Positions 37,802-46,896 of a stretch of 64,000 nt of DNA are shown here, piece after piece (position 1 is the stretch's first letter; each line of letters starts with the position of its first letter). The position numbers were made by a program, and so were the translations under genes. Below the pieces are notes generated by a model. The model saw nothing but the letters and a program-made list of their open reading frames with translations, was not told the DNA's origin and did not search any database. The stretch spans positions 186,001-250,000 of the forward strand of contig JADJWX010000006.1 in assembly GCA_016716135.1 (NCBI GenBank), given 5' to 3'. This DNA is from Lewinellaceae bacterium (lineage in GTDB: Bacteria; Bacteroidota; Bacteroidia; Chitinophagales; Saprospiraceae).

Positions 37802-38160
37802 GGGGGCGTCGATCTGACAATTAAAACATCCGGGGCCGGCGTTATTTGCAGCGGGGTATTGACCCGGCAGGAAAATCGGGTTAAGTTTGTTGCCGCAAAA
37901 TAAATCGCACTTGACCAGGCCTGTTAACCATATTTCTTGCACTGCCCTTTCTCCGAGTTTTTTTTGGGGGAAGGGCAGTGTGGTTTTTGTCGGTGACAAG
38001 GTTGGATAAAGACGATATACCCGAAAACGACGAAGTGAAAGGTGCATTGTGGGTTTTTTGGGTTTGTGGTTTTTGGGGGTACAATAGTTCTCGGAAACCA
38101 TAAAGAAAATAAATAAATAGAATCACTTAGATATTGTATCCCGAAAATGGACAAAACGCC
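37802..38160. other. Intergenic before the TIR-PPR gene
   Basis: No gene is supported. A 10-bp perfect stem, CACTGCCCTT (37940-37949) with AAGGGCAGTG (37971-37980), may serve as a transcription stop after the permease gene. The 60 bp before the ATG at 38161 are A/T rich and could hold the promoter of the TIR-PPR gene, but no TAnnTTTG box was found. Confidence 0.45.
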
Positions 38161-41100
38161 ATGGCCAAATTAAAAGGCTTCATATCCTACGCTCACGCCG
38201 ACGAAGATTATTTTATACTTATCAAAGATGGGCTTCGTAAGCATGGTATACATTCCCAACTTATTGACTCTGACCTCTGGACTGACGAAAAAATCCTTGC
38301 CGGCTCGCTTTGGCACGAATCAATCCAACAACAAGTAGCAGGCTGCGATTTTGCTGTATTTCTTGTCAGTTCCAACTTCCTTGCATCCGAGTACATCGCC
38401 GAACATGAGTTCAAAAACTTCCTGAAACGGCAGGACGAGGAGGGCTTCCTGTTCTTCCCGCTGTTGGTGAATGCCTGTGATTTTTCCTATTGGGAACGGC
38501 TGGCAGCCCGTCAGTTCTTCATGCCGAAAGGAAAGGATTACGGACGCCCGGAACTCAACGAATACCTCACCTTTGGCGATTTGGTGATTCAATTTCCGAA
38601 CCGGGGAGAGGGTTCCCAACCCCGACCGGGAGCGCTACCTGATGGACGCCCAGAAAAAATCGAAGCCGCACTAACCGATTACCAAAAGAAAAAAGCCGTC
38701 CGGCAATCGCTGCCAACCTCCAAATACTTTCACATCCGGCACATTTCGGAAATCCAACCCAAAGACATCCTCGAAACCCGCTCCTTGCCCAGCCAAGGGT
38801 TTCGTGATTACTACCTCGACCGCCCCTATTTGGACGACAGGCTCGCCTATAACTACGAAAAACGCCGCCATACCATCGTCACCGGAAAGCCCCTTGCAGG
38901 GAAAACGAGGTCAGTGTATGAACTGGTGAACGGTTTGAAAAATAAAGACGTGTTGTTGTTTTTCCCAGAACTGAAAGACATAGACATGGGCGACTTCCGC
39001 ATCCCTGACACCGGGTCAGAAGTCATCGTTTTGTTCGACGATTTCGAGCGATTTCTTCATCTGGAAAACCTCGACCGGGCATTGAGGAGGCTGATGCTCC
39101 AGGAAAACCTTTGGATAGTCGGCACTTGCCGGAAAGACCGCTTGCAGGAAGCCAAAAACACCCTTGACGATGAACTCTCCAACTTCGACCTGCTTGAAGT
39201 GCTTCTGCTGGATGCCAAGGAAGACACCGCCCTGAAAAGGGACATGCCCGACCGCCCCAACCAAAAATCGGACGGTACGCCCGGCGGCTACTGCCTGCCT
39301 ATGGATACCATGCGAAAACACTTCAACTCTTTCCCCGAGGACAGCCTGGAACGTGAAATCCTCCATGCCTGCAAGGCACTCAGGCATTGGCAAAAAATGG
39401 AATTCGATGCCAGTTTTCAAAAGGAAAAAATAAGAGACTATTGCCTCAAGCGGCTTGAATACTATTACCAAACCATGCGTCCCGTTTCGCCCGCCGAGTG
39501 GGACAGGGCACTTCAAAACCTCTCCCGAAAAGAACTGATAGTGGATTTGGGTGAAACGATTGCTGTCGAAGAAATTTACTTGGATGAATTTGTCGCTGCC
39601 CAAAATGCGACACTAACTGCCGAGATGCTGCAATATTTCCCTACGATTGTCAACTTTACCAAAAGCTCTGAACAAGCGCCGGATTACGAGCAAGCGGAAG
39701 GGGTTTTGGAGCGCATGAAAAAAGAAGGGGTGCGACCTAATGAAGTGACGTTTTCTTCTCTGCTGAACAAAGCGCCGGATTACGAGCGAGCGGAAGGGGT
39801 TTTGGAGCGCATGAAAAAAGAAGGGGTGCGACCTAATGAAGTGACGTTTTCTTCTCTGCTGAACAAAGCGCCGGATTACGAGCGAGCGGAAGGGGTTTTG
39901 GAGCGCATGAAAAAAGAAGGAGTGCGACCAGATGAAGTGACGTTTTCTTCTCTGCTGAACAAAGCGCCGGATTACGAGCGAGCGGAAGGGGTTTTGGAGC
40001 GCATGAAAAAAGAAGGGGTGCGACCAGATGAAGTGACGTTTTCTTCTCTGCTGAACAAAGCGCCGGATTACGAGCGAGCGGAAGGGGTTTTGGAGCGCAT
40101 GAAAAAAGAAGGGGTGCGACCAGATGAAGTGACGTTTAATTCTCTGCTGAACAAAGCGCCGGATTACGAGCAAGCGGAAGGGTTTTGGAGCGCATGAAAA
40201 AGAAGGGGTGCGACCAGATGAAGTGACGTTTAATTCTCTGCTGAACAAAGCGCCGGATTACAGGCGGCGGAAGGGTTTTGGAGCGCATGAAAAAGAAGGG
40301 TGCGACCTAATGAAGTGACGTTTTCTTCTCTGCTGAACAAAGCGCCGGTTTCGAGCGAGCGGAAGGGGTTTTGGAGCGCATGAAAAAGAAGGGTGCGACC
40401 TAATGAGTGACGTTTTCTTCTCTGCTGAACAAAGCGCCGGATTTCAGCGAGCGGAAGGGGTTTTGGAGCGCATGAAAAAGAAGGGGTGCGACCTAATGAA
40501 GTGACGTTTTCTTCTCTGCTGAACAAAGCGCCGGATTTCGAGCGAGCGGAAGGGGTTTGGAGCGCATGAAAGAAGGGTGCGACCAGATGAAGTGACGTTT
40601 AATTCTCTGCTGAACAAAGCGCCGGATTACGAGCGAGCGGAAGGGTTTTGGAGCGCATGAAAAAAGAAGGGGTGCGACCAGATGAAGTGACGTTTAATTC
40701 TCTGCTGAACAAAGCGCCGGATTGCGAGCAGGCGGAAGGGTTTTGGAGCGCATGAAAAAGAAGGGGGTTCGACCAGATGAAGTGACGTTTAATTCTCTGC
40801 TGAACAAAGCGCCGGATTTCGAGCGAGCGGAAGGGTTTTGGGCGCATGAAAAAGAAGGGGTGCGACCAGATGAAGTGACGTTTAATTCTCTGCTGAACAA
40901 AGCGCCGGATTACGAGCGAGCGGAAGGGTTTTGGAGCGCATGAAAAAGAAGGGGTGCGACCAGATGAAGTGACGTTTTCTTCTCTGCTGAACAAAGCGCC
41001 GGATTACGAGCGAGCGGAAGGGGTTTTGGAGCGCATGAAAAAAGAAGGGGTGCGACCAGATGAAGTGACGTTTAATTCTCTGCTGAACAAAGCGCCGGAT

Positions 41101-41271
41101 TACGAGCGAGCGGAAGGGGTTTTGGAGCGCATGAAAAAAGAAGGGGTGCGACCAGATGAAGTGACGTTTAATTCTCTGCTGAACAAAGCGCCGGATTACG
41201 AGCGAGCGGAAGGGGCGCCGGATTTCGAATGTGCTTTGCAGGTGCTTAAGAGATACGTCAATACGGGATAA
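38161..41271 (+). CDS. TIR - P-loop NTPase - PPR-repeat protein (frame broken in the repeats)
   Basis: Start at ATG 38161 (MAKLKGFISYAHADEDYF). Residues ~4-135 are a TIR-2 type domain: KGFISYAHADED, FAVFLVSSNFLASEYIAEHEF and the closing hydrophobic strands. A P-loop NTPase follows: Walker A GKPLAGKT at 242-249 and Walker B VIVLFDDF at 288-295, with a winged-helix-like region after it. From residue ~506 there are 16 tandem 32-residue repeats with the PPR signature (GVRPDEVTFNSLL ... AEGVLERMKKE), three residues shorter than standard PPRs. The observed frame stops at 40197, but reading with the missing homopolymer bases restored continues to the stop at 41271, ~1,044 residues. TIR plus NTPase plus repeats is the design of STAND-type immune sensors; an RNA-binding sensor is inferred. 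Confidence 0.8.
39676..41214 (+). repeat. 96-bp coding repeats (16 copies plus a partial)
   Basis: Unit starts: 39676, 39772, 39868, 39964, 40060, 40156, 40250, 40342, 40434, 40528, 40619, 40714, 40809, 40902, 40996, 41092, and a 27-bp partial at 41188. Copies 1-5 and 15-16 are exactly 96 bp; copies 6-14 are 91-95 bp because of missing bases, mostly in GGGG and AAAAAA runs, totalling 24 missing bases. Variation is limited: Asn/Asp at the 'RP-x' position, Ser/Asn at the 'VTF-x' position, Tyr/Phe after 'APD'. Confidence 0.95.
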
Positions 41272-41285
41272 AATTGGATAGGACA

Positions 41286-41750
41286 ATGAATTCCACATTA
41301 TTGAAAATATCTCGATTGGAAAGAAAAGAGCATTTGGATGAAAAGGCTGAGCGGGAATTTTTTGCTCGGTATTTCAATGCCATGTCCGAACTGGACGACA
41401 GTTTTATACGCCTTTTTTCTGAAGCCATGTATGTGTCCCATCATAAGGAACAATTGATAGAATGCCTGAGGGCAAAAAACTGGTGGTACTGGAAAATCAA
41501 AGCCGATATTGCCATCGAAACGGATTGGCAGGCTTGTTTTGACTTGTTAAAAAATGCTGAGACAGCGGCACCTCAAACACACTTGGCGCATATTCACGCA
41601 ATTTGGGTAAAAAATGTAGTGTTTAATGATCTGGAAGATTTATTTGAAGATGCCGTAAAACGATGCGAGGTGTCCCTTCCTATACAACCAAAAGGCGTTC
41701 CTGTCCTATACAGGAAAGTTGCTGCTTTGGCTCATCCTACGACGTTGTAA
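41286..41750 (+). CDS. Small unknown protein downstream of the TIR-PPR gene
   Basis: Starts 14 bp after the TIR-PPR stop (ATG 41286, MNSTLLKISRLERKEHLDEK), so it is likely cotranscribed. The ~154-residue product is helical and rich in charged and aromatic residues (FFARYFNAMSELDDSFIRLF, LRAKNWWYWKIKADIAIETD, AIWVKNVVFNDLEDLFEDAV). I recognise no family. The end (KVAALAHPTTL) may be affected by a frameshift, since another frame continues from about 41719 to 41910, so the true length is uncertain. A partner or regulator role for the TIR-PPR protein is conceivable from position alone. Confidence 0.45.
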   Translation: MNSTLLKISRLERKEHLDEKAEREFFARYFNAMSELDDSFIRLFSEAMYVSHHKEQLIECLRAKNWWYWKIKADIAIETDWQACFDLLKNAETAAPQTHLAHIHAIWVKNVVFNDLEDLFEDAVKRCEVSLPIQPKGVPVLYRKVAALAHPTTL

Positions 41751-42373
41751 TGATATTGAAAATGGTCTTGTAGCCATTAGGTTAAGTGTTGTTCAATGGC
41801 AATTTCCCGTCAAACAGGTGAATGATTTTCTGCAAGGTGGAATATGGAAGGAACTCCCCTCTTCTCCTATACAACATTGGCGCTCCACACTTCAAAGCAA
41901 TCCATTATGAAACACTTCGCTATAAAGCAATAAATAACAAAATATTAGCGAAGCGTAGAGACAAAAAAGCCGAGAACAATCGCTCCACGAAAATTGCTCC
42001 TAAGCGTCGCAAATTCAGGAAGCGTAACATCAGACTGTAAAAAAAAGCCCCGCTCACCTTTCCCTGCTAGGCCCAAAGTGTTCAGAAATTAACCCAACCA
42101 CACTGCGCGCACAAGTACATTGCGGTTGGAATTCGATGAGCGTCGCATAATTGTTAACCAAGGCATCGGGAAATACGCTACGTGTTGCTAAAAACGCTGA
42201 GTTTTTTACAAAAACACCCTTTATGTAATACTACCCCAAATCCGCCCCCTTACTCTTCCAAATCTTCAGACTCAGAAGCCATATCTGCCGCACTTCCCCC
42301 GAACATCGAAATCAGCAATGCGGACAACGTCCGCTCGATAGTTGGGCGAGTCGGAAGACTTCGCCCGGCAGGG
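41751..42373. other. Intergenic, A/T-richer, no supported gene
   Basis: Contains a possible frameshifted tail of the preceding gene up to 41910 and a short open stretch at 41822-42040 coding a very basic peptide (end KRRKFRKRNI), which I do not trust. Composition is more A/T rich than the flanks, compatible with an acquired segment around the TIR-PPR locus. Confidence 0.35.
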
Positions 42374-42850
42374 TCATAACACCCGGTCGATCTGGCAATT
42401 AAAACAACCGGGTCCGGCGTTGTGCACATGCATATACCGGGCTTGTTTGTTTTGGAAAAGCTCCTGCACCGAGTTGTGCAGCATGTGCCCTTCTACTGTT
42501 CGGGCATTCACCATCATGCCTTTTTCATCGTACACCCGCAGGGAGAGCAGCCGGTGTTCCAGCATTTTGGGCAGGGTGTTCTTTTCGAGCTGTGCCTGCC
42601 GGGCTTGCTTGCGGATATACACCGGCCCTTTTGATTGGTAGGGAGAATTGACCTGGTGGTGTTCGTAGGGGAACAGGATGACTTCCTCGCCGACCTCGGC
42701 GTCCTCCAGGCTTACGCGGCAGGGGAAACCCGGTTTTTGATTGACGGTTTTGCGCACGGCGCCCAGTTGCGCCAGGGCTTCGTCGGGAAGGTCAAATAAT
42801 TGGCTGAAGCGCTTGGCATCAATGCTTTTGACTTGAAAATCGGTGTGCAT
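42374..42850 (-). CDS. DUF1203 family protein
   Basis: The ATG at 42850 (MHTDFQVKSIDAKRFSQLF) gives 158 residues. The sequence pattern PCRVSLEDAEVGEEVILFPYEH, GPVYIRKQA, LSLRVYDEKGMM and the closing HVHNAGPGCFNCQI matches the DUF1203 family. It is small, cytoplasmic and of unknown function; the conserved Cys/His cluster near the end suggests metal binding or catalysis. It lies 10 bp after the Ada-like gene on the same strand, so they are probably cotranscribed. Confidence 0.85.
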   Translation of the reverse strand: MHTDFQVKSIDAKRFSQLFDLPDEALAQLGAVRKTVNQKPGFPCRVSLEDAEVGEEVILFPYEHHQVNSPYQSKGPVYIRKQARQAQLEKNTLPKMLEHRLLSLRVYDEKGMMVNARTVEGHMLHNSVQELFQNKQARYMHVHNAGPGCFNCQIDRVL

Positions 42851-42860
42851 GGTTTGTGTT

Positions 42861-43698
42861 TTATCCTTCAAAGTGAATGCGCTCGTAGCCATTGATGGCC
42901 ACTTTCCGGCTGTCGCCCCAGTGGTATTTCCCGGATTCGCCGTTGGCATTGATCACCCGGTGGCAGGGGATGAGGTAGGCGACGGGGTTTTTCCCGATAG
43001 CCGTGCCGACGGCGCGCAGGGCTTTCGGCTTTTTAATGGCCCGGGCGATGTCCTGGTAGGCGACATGCTGGGCTGCCGGAATTTGCAACAGGGCTTTCCA
43101 CACCTGGATCTGAAAAGGGGTGCCTTTGATGTCGAGGCCGATTTTGTCTTTCGGAATTTCCCAGGTGGTGAAGTAGCGCTTTACCCGTTGCACCGTTTTT
43201 ACCCAACGTGTTTTCAAAACGGGCGTTCGGAAATTCCTTTTTCAAGTTGTCCAGGCTGCCCGCCGGGTCATCCGTGAAGGCGAGCATGCAAATGCCTTTT
43301 TCCGTTTCTGCGACAAAGCTTTGGCCGAATGGCGTATCAAAAACGGACCAGCTGATGCGCAGGCCCTGCCCCCGTTCCTTGAACTCGCCGGGCGTGCAGG
43401 CTTCCAGTTTTACAAACAGATCGTGCAAGCGCCCGGTGCCGGACAGCCCGGCTTCGAAGGCCGATTCCAGCGTCGATTTTCCCTGGCGCAGCGATTTCTT
43501 GGCCTGCTCCACGGTGAGCACCTGCAAAAACGCTTTCGGGCTCACCCCGGCCCATTGCCGGAACAGGCGCTGGAAATGGAATTTGCTCAAAAAAACGTGC
43601 CCGGCAACCTCGTCCAGACTGGGTTGCTTCGCATGATTTTCGCGGAGGAAACGAATCGCTTCCGCGATGGTGTCGTATGCATAGTTGTTTGTTTCCAT
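42861..43698 (-). pseudogene. Ada-like AraC regulator plus O6-methylguanine-DNA methyltransferase, one frameshift
   Basis: Two minus-strand frames overlap: 43698-43033 carries an AraC-type helix-turn-helix N-terminus (residues ~14-105, FLRENHAKQPSLDEVAGHVF, FLSKFHFQRLFRQWAGVSPK) and the start of a methyltransferase-like region (FGQSFVAETEKGICMLAFTD); 43217-42861 continues with FQIQVWKALLQIP, GKNPVAYLIPCHRVI, the PCHR active-site Cys motif, and GYERIHFEG. The frame changes at the T-run 43196-43200. Restored, this is a ~278-residue Ada-family DNA-repair regulator lacking the N-terminal zinc domain of E. coli Ada. It repairs alkylated guanine and may autoregulate. The break probably is a sequencing indel. 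Confidence 0.85.
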
Positions 43699-43748
43699 AC
43701 TGCAAAAGTTCGACTATTTGGCTGCTTGTACAATCCGATTATTGCTGA

Positions 43749-44293
43749 GTACTCGTCCTGCGACTTGCAGCCAGTCCATTACACACAAATCCGTTAAATT
43801 TAAATTTTTTGGCCTTTTGTGCGTCAACCCCACCCCCGACCCCAGCGGGCTCTCGATTACCCAAAAGTTGGTTGAAATGTTTGTAATAGGATTGAAATCG
43901 ATAAGCAGATGTAGGCAAATTTGGCTCCGCCGTGTCAACCCCACCCCCAACCCCTCCCCAAGGGGGCGGGGAGCCGTAGCGTCGACCGCATTTTATTACC
44001 CCAAGTTCAACGGTGATCGTGTAATCTACGGTGTACGTCGCGCCTCCCCTCACCCTTGGGGAGGGGCCGGGGGTGGGGTTACCAAGGGCGGAGCGAATTG
44101 TTCCATCAAAAACCATAATTCAAGTTTAATACATCACCAAAAAATTGTTCAACTTTTGAGTAATCGACAGCCCCCAGCGGGGAGGGGATGGGGGTGGGGT
44201 TGACAAGCGGCTGAAAAAATGAACTTAAGCCACAACAATTCATTTTCGTCAACTTGTGTGTAATGGACAGACTTCAAGTCGCAGGACGAGTAC
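43749..44293. repeat. ~545-bp nested inverted repeat, third locus
   Basis: Outer arms 43749-43788 and 44254-44293 pair over 40 bp with three mismatches (GTACTCGTCCTGCGACTTG...). Inside them, GTCAACCCCACCCCC-type sequence and TCGATTAC near 43820-43870 pair with the region near 44150-44200, and a third layer pairs about 43920-44010 with 44030-44100 (CCCTCCCCAAGGG words). Almost the whole stretch belongs to the palindrome. No gene is seen in 43699-44514. Confidence 0.85.
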
Positions 44294-44514
44294 GCGCGCG
44301 GCCTGGCAAACGCCTGCGGTGTTGGAGAAGAAAATGGCTTGCAATTTACCCCCTGGTTCGCAGGATTCTTCCGGCGCTCCGGCCGGTTCGTCCGTCGAAA
44401 ACGGCGGTTCGGTAGCTAAAAAATTGACTGCCTGGCCGGTTGCCGGGAATTTTGTCGGGCCAAGTCCCGAAAAACTTGCAAACCTCTTTCCGGCATTTAA
44501 CCGACTTTTATACC

Positions 44515-44970
44515 ATGAAAAACTTGTATTTCCTGAACGCGGCTGTTTGCCTGCTGATGACCGTGGAGATCCACGAAGGCTGCAACACCACGCCGCCGGC
44601 CTCAAGGGCCGTAACGCTTGAAACGGCCGTCTGGCAACTGACGGAAATTCTTGCCGACCCTGTTCCCAGGACCGTGCCCGACAGCCTTCCGGTACCCATC
44701 ACCATCAAATTTTCCGATGGGAAAATAGAGGGTTTTGGCGGCTGTAACGGTTTTGGCGGCAACTATACCTACATGGGGGACCGACTAAGTGTCGGCAACA
44801 TCGTGCATACCGAAATGTATTGCGAGGGCCGGTCGGAGTGGGAAAACCGCTTTTTCGAGCGTTTGGAACACAGCCGCGCATACCGGATCAGCGGCGAAAC
44901 GCTGGAAATTGATTGCGGCGACATGGGCGGGCTGAAATTCCGGTTGAACTGGAAAAAACGCAAGGGATAA
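44515..44970 (+). CDS. META-domain (HslJ-like) exported protein
   Basis: The ATG at 44515 (MKNLYFLNAAVCLLMTVE) gives 151 residues with an N-terminal hydrophobic segment and Cys at 22, possibly lipidated. A META domain follows: TAVWQLTEIL near residue 41, IKFSDGKIEGFGGCNGFGG, then IVHTEMYCEGR with the conserved Cys and GETLEIDCGDMGGLKF at the end. The family includes heat-shock protein HslJ and motility or stress proteins in the periplasm; function here is unknown. Same strand as the sensor kinase, 18 bp apart, so cotranscription is likely. Confidence 0.85.
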   Translation: MKNLYFLNAAVCLLMTVEIHEGCNTTPPASRAVTLETAVWQLTEILADPVPRTVPDSLPVPITIKFSDGKIEGFGGCNGFGGNYTYMGDRLSVGNIVHTEMYCEGRSEWENRFFERLEHSRAYRISGETLEIDCGDMGGLKFRLNWKKRKG

Positions 44971-44988
44971 TTTTAATGCATTGGTTCG

Positions 44989-46890
44989 ATGGCTATGCTA
45001 AACAAATACGCCCTGCTTTTCTTTTTTGTCCTGCGTGCAGCCACCCTGCCGGCCCAGGTAAATGCCGACAGCCTGTGGCGCTTGTGGCGTACTCCCGGCC
45101 TCCACGACACCACCCGCCTGCGCGCCCTGAACAGCCTGGCCTTCAGCTATACCAACAGCAAGCCCGACTCTGCCCGCATCGTGGCCGAACTACAGCTGGC
45201 TTTTGCCCGGGAAAAGCGGTTGCCGGTCTGGCAAGCCAAAGCCCTGAACAGCATCGGCCTGGCGTACCGCGTTCAGAGCGATTACCCGAAGGCCATTCAG
45301 CGCTACGAAGAAAGTATCCGCCTGCTCAAACAGGCCGGCGATAGCAACAACCTGGCTTCCGTGTACGGCAACCTGGCCGATGTGTACCGCATTCAGAGCG
45401 ACCTGCCCAAAGCCATCGACTATATTTCCAAAACCCTGGAACTCGCCGAGGCCACCGGCGACCGTAAAAAAGCAGCCCACGCCTACGTCAGCATCGCCAC
45501 GATGTACTACGAATACCCGGGCAACGAAGCTAAAATTCTGGAATACCTGGACAAGGCCCGCGTCATTTATGAAGCGCTGAAAAGCGAGGTCGGGCTCACG
45601 CTCGTGTACGGCAACCTGTCGGCCGTGTACCTCGAACGCGAAGACTACGACAAAGCCATGGAATTCAACGAAAAAACGATGGCCTTGCAGAAAAAACAAG
45701 GCAACACGCTGGGGCTGGCTACCTCGCTGCACAACCGGGCCACCATTCTCGGCTACCAGGGGCGCCACCGGGAAGCAATGGCCGATTTTAACCGGGAAAT
45801 CGAAATTTTCTCCGCCCTGGGCGACCTGGAAGGGCTGGCCGATGCCTACAACAGCATGGGCGATCTGTGGCTGCATCAGGGCCGCTACATCCTGGCCGTC
45901 GACGTATGCGAAAAAGCCCTGCAAACGGCCCGGCAGATGGGCGGCCCCAACCTGGAGGCGCAATACGCCTGCGAATGTCTGTACCGCGCCTACCTCGAAC
46001 AGGGCAACTACCGGCAGGCTTTGCTTTACCTCCGGCAAACGATGGACCTCAAAGACAGCCTCCGGCAGTACGAAACGGCGCAACGCCTCCAACAAATGGA
46101 GGTAGAGCGCCAGATTGCCTTCGACAGCCTGAACCGCGCAAAAGAAAAATTTCAGGTGGAAATGGCGCACCAGCAAGCCATCCGCCGCAAAGACCGGACA
46201 GTCGGCCTGGTTGCCGCCGCCGGGTTGGGCCTGCTCATTATCGCCCTGGCCTTCTGGGTGCGCATGCTGTATTTCCGGCGGCGTTCGCAGCGGCTGCAAG
46301 TAGAATCGGACGCTATGGCCAAACAACAACTGCTCAACGAGGTGGCGCTGCTGCGCACGCAGGTGAACCCGCATTTTCTGTTCAACAGCCTGAGCATTCT
46401 GACCTCCCTGGTGCAGGTGGATGCGCGGCTGGCCGAACAGTTTATCGACCAGCTGTCCCGCTCGTACCGCTATATTTTGGAACAAAAAGAAAATGCACTG
46501 GTCCGTTTACGCACGGAGCTGGAGTTTATCCAGTCGTATGCTTTTTTGTTAAAAATCCGCTTTGAAAACAAATTCGACGTGCACATCGACTTGCCGGAAG
46601 CAGCGTTGGACCAGCTCAAAATCGCCCCGCTGACCCTGCAACTGCTGATCGAAAACGCGGTAAAACACAACCGAATGTCGGTCAAAGAACCGCTCATCAT
46701 AACCGTTTCGATCGAACACCCGCAAACCCTGTTGGTGAAAAACCCGTTTCGCCCGCGCAGCACCCCGGCGGTTTCCACCGGCATGGGCCTGCAAAACATC
46801 ATCAACCGCTACGCCCTGCTCACCGACCGGCCGGTGTGGGCCGGCGAGCGCGAAGGGGAGTTTGTGGTACGGGTGCCGTTGATGGAGTAA
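44989..46890 (+). CDS. TPR-containing sensor histidine kinase (LytS/His_kinase type)
   Basis: A 633-residue protein with signal peptide (residues ~6-21), about six TPRs (LNSIGLAYRVQSDYPKAIQR, VYGNLADVYRIQSDLPKAID) in the periplasm, a coiled coil, one membrane helix (about 404-424), and a cytoplasmic kinase. The phosphoacceptor His462 lies in QVNPHFLFNSLS, the signature of the His_kinase (PF06580) family; the N box is LIENAVKHN and the ATP lid GMGLQNI. Such kinases normally pair with a LytTR response regulator, which is not adjacent: the next gene is on the other strand. It is orphan in this window; signal and output unknown. Confidence 0.9.
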   Translation: MAMLNKYALLFFFVLRAATLPAQVNADSLWRLWRTPGLHDTTRLRALNSLAFSYTNSKPDSARIVAELQLAFAREKRLPVWQAKALNSIGLAYRVQSDYPKAIQRYEESIRLLKQAGDSNNLASVYGNLADVYRIQSDLPKAIDYISKTLELAEATGDRKKAAHAYVSIATMYYEYPGNEAKILEYLDKARVIYEALKSEVGLTLVYGNLSAVYLEREDYDKAMEFNEKTMALQKKQGNTLGLATSLHNRATILGYQGRHREAMADFNREIEIFSALGDLEGLADAYNSMGDLWLHQGRYILAVDVCEKALQTARQMGGPNLEAQYACECLYRAYLEQGNYRQALLYLRQTMDLKDSLRQYETAQRLQQMEVERQIAFDSLNRAKEKFQVEMAHQQAIRRKDRTVGLVAAAGLGLLIIALAFWVRMLYFRRRSQRLQVESDAMAKQQLLNEVALLRTQVNPHFLFNSLSILTSLVQVDARLAEQFIDQLSRSYRYILEQKENALVRLRTELEFIQSYAFLLKIRFENKFDVHIDLPEAALDQLKIAPLTLQLLIENAVKHNRMSVKEPLIITVSIEHPQTLLVKNPFRPRSTPAVSTGMGLQNIINRYALLTDRPVWAGEREGEFVVRVPLME

Positions 46891-46896
46891 CCATGC

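Noticed and set aside
36251..38101. 616-codon minus-strand open frame opposite the permease gene
   Set aside because: Antisense of an FtsX-type permease with strong family motifs; the shadow is His/Gln/Gly-rich without a motif.
39676..41214. CRISPR array
   Set aside because: Period is 96 bp with no unique spacers and the units are in-frame coding sequence; no cas genes are near.
39676..41271. TPR repeats instead of PPR
   Set aside because: TPR consensus (W-LG-Y-A-F-A-P) is not seen, while the GxxPDxVTFNSLL and AExVLERMKKEG pattern fits PPR; a profile search is still needed to be sure.
39613..41298. Minus-strand open frames across the PPR repeats
   Set aside because: Shadow frames of the plus-strand coding repeats; they repeat with the same period and carry no domain.
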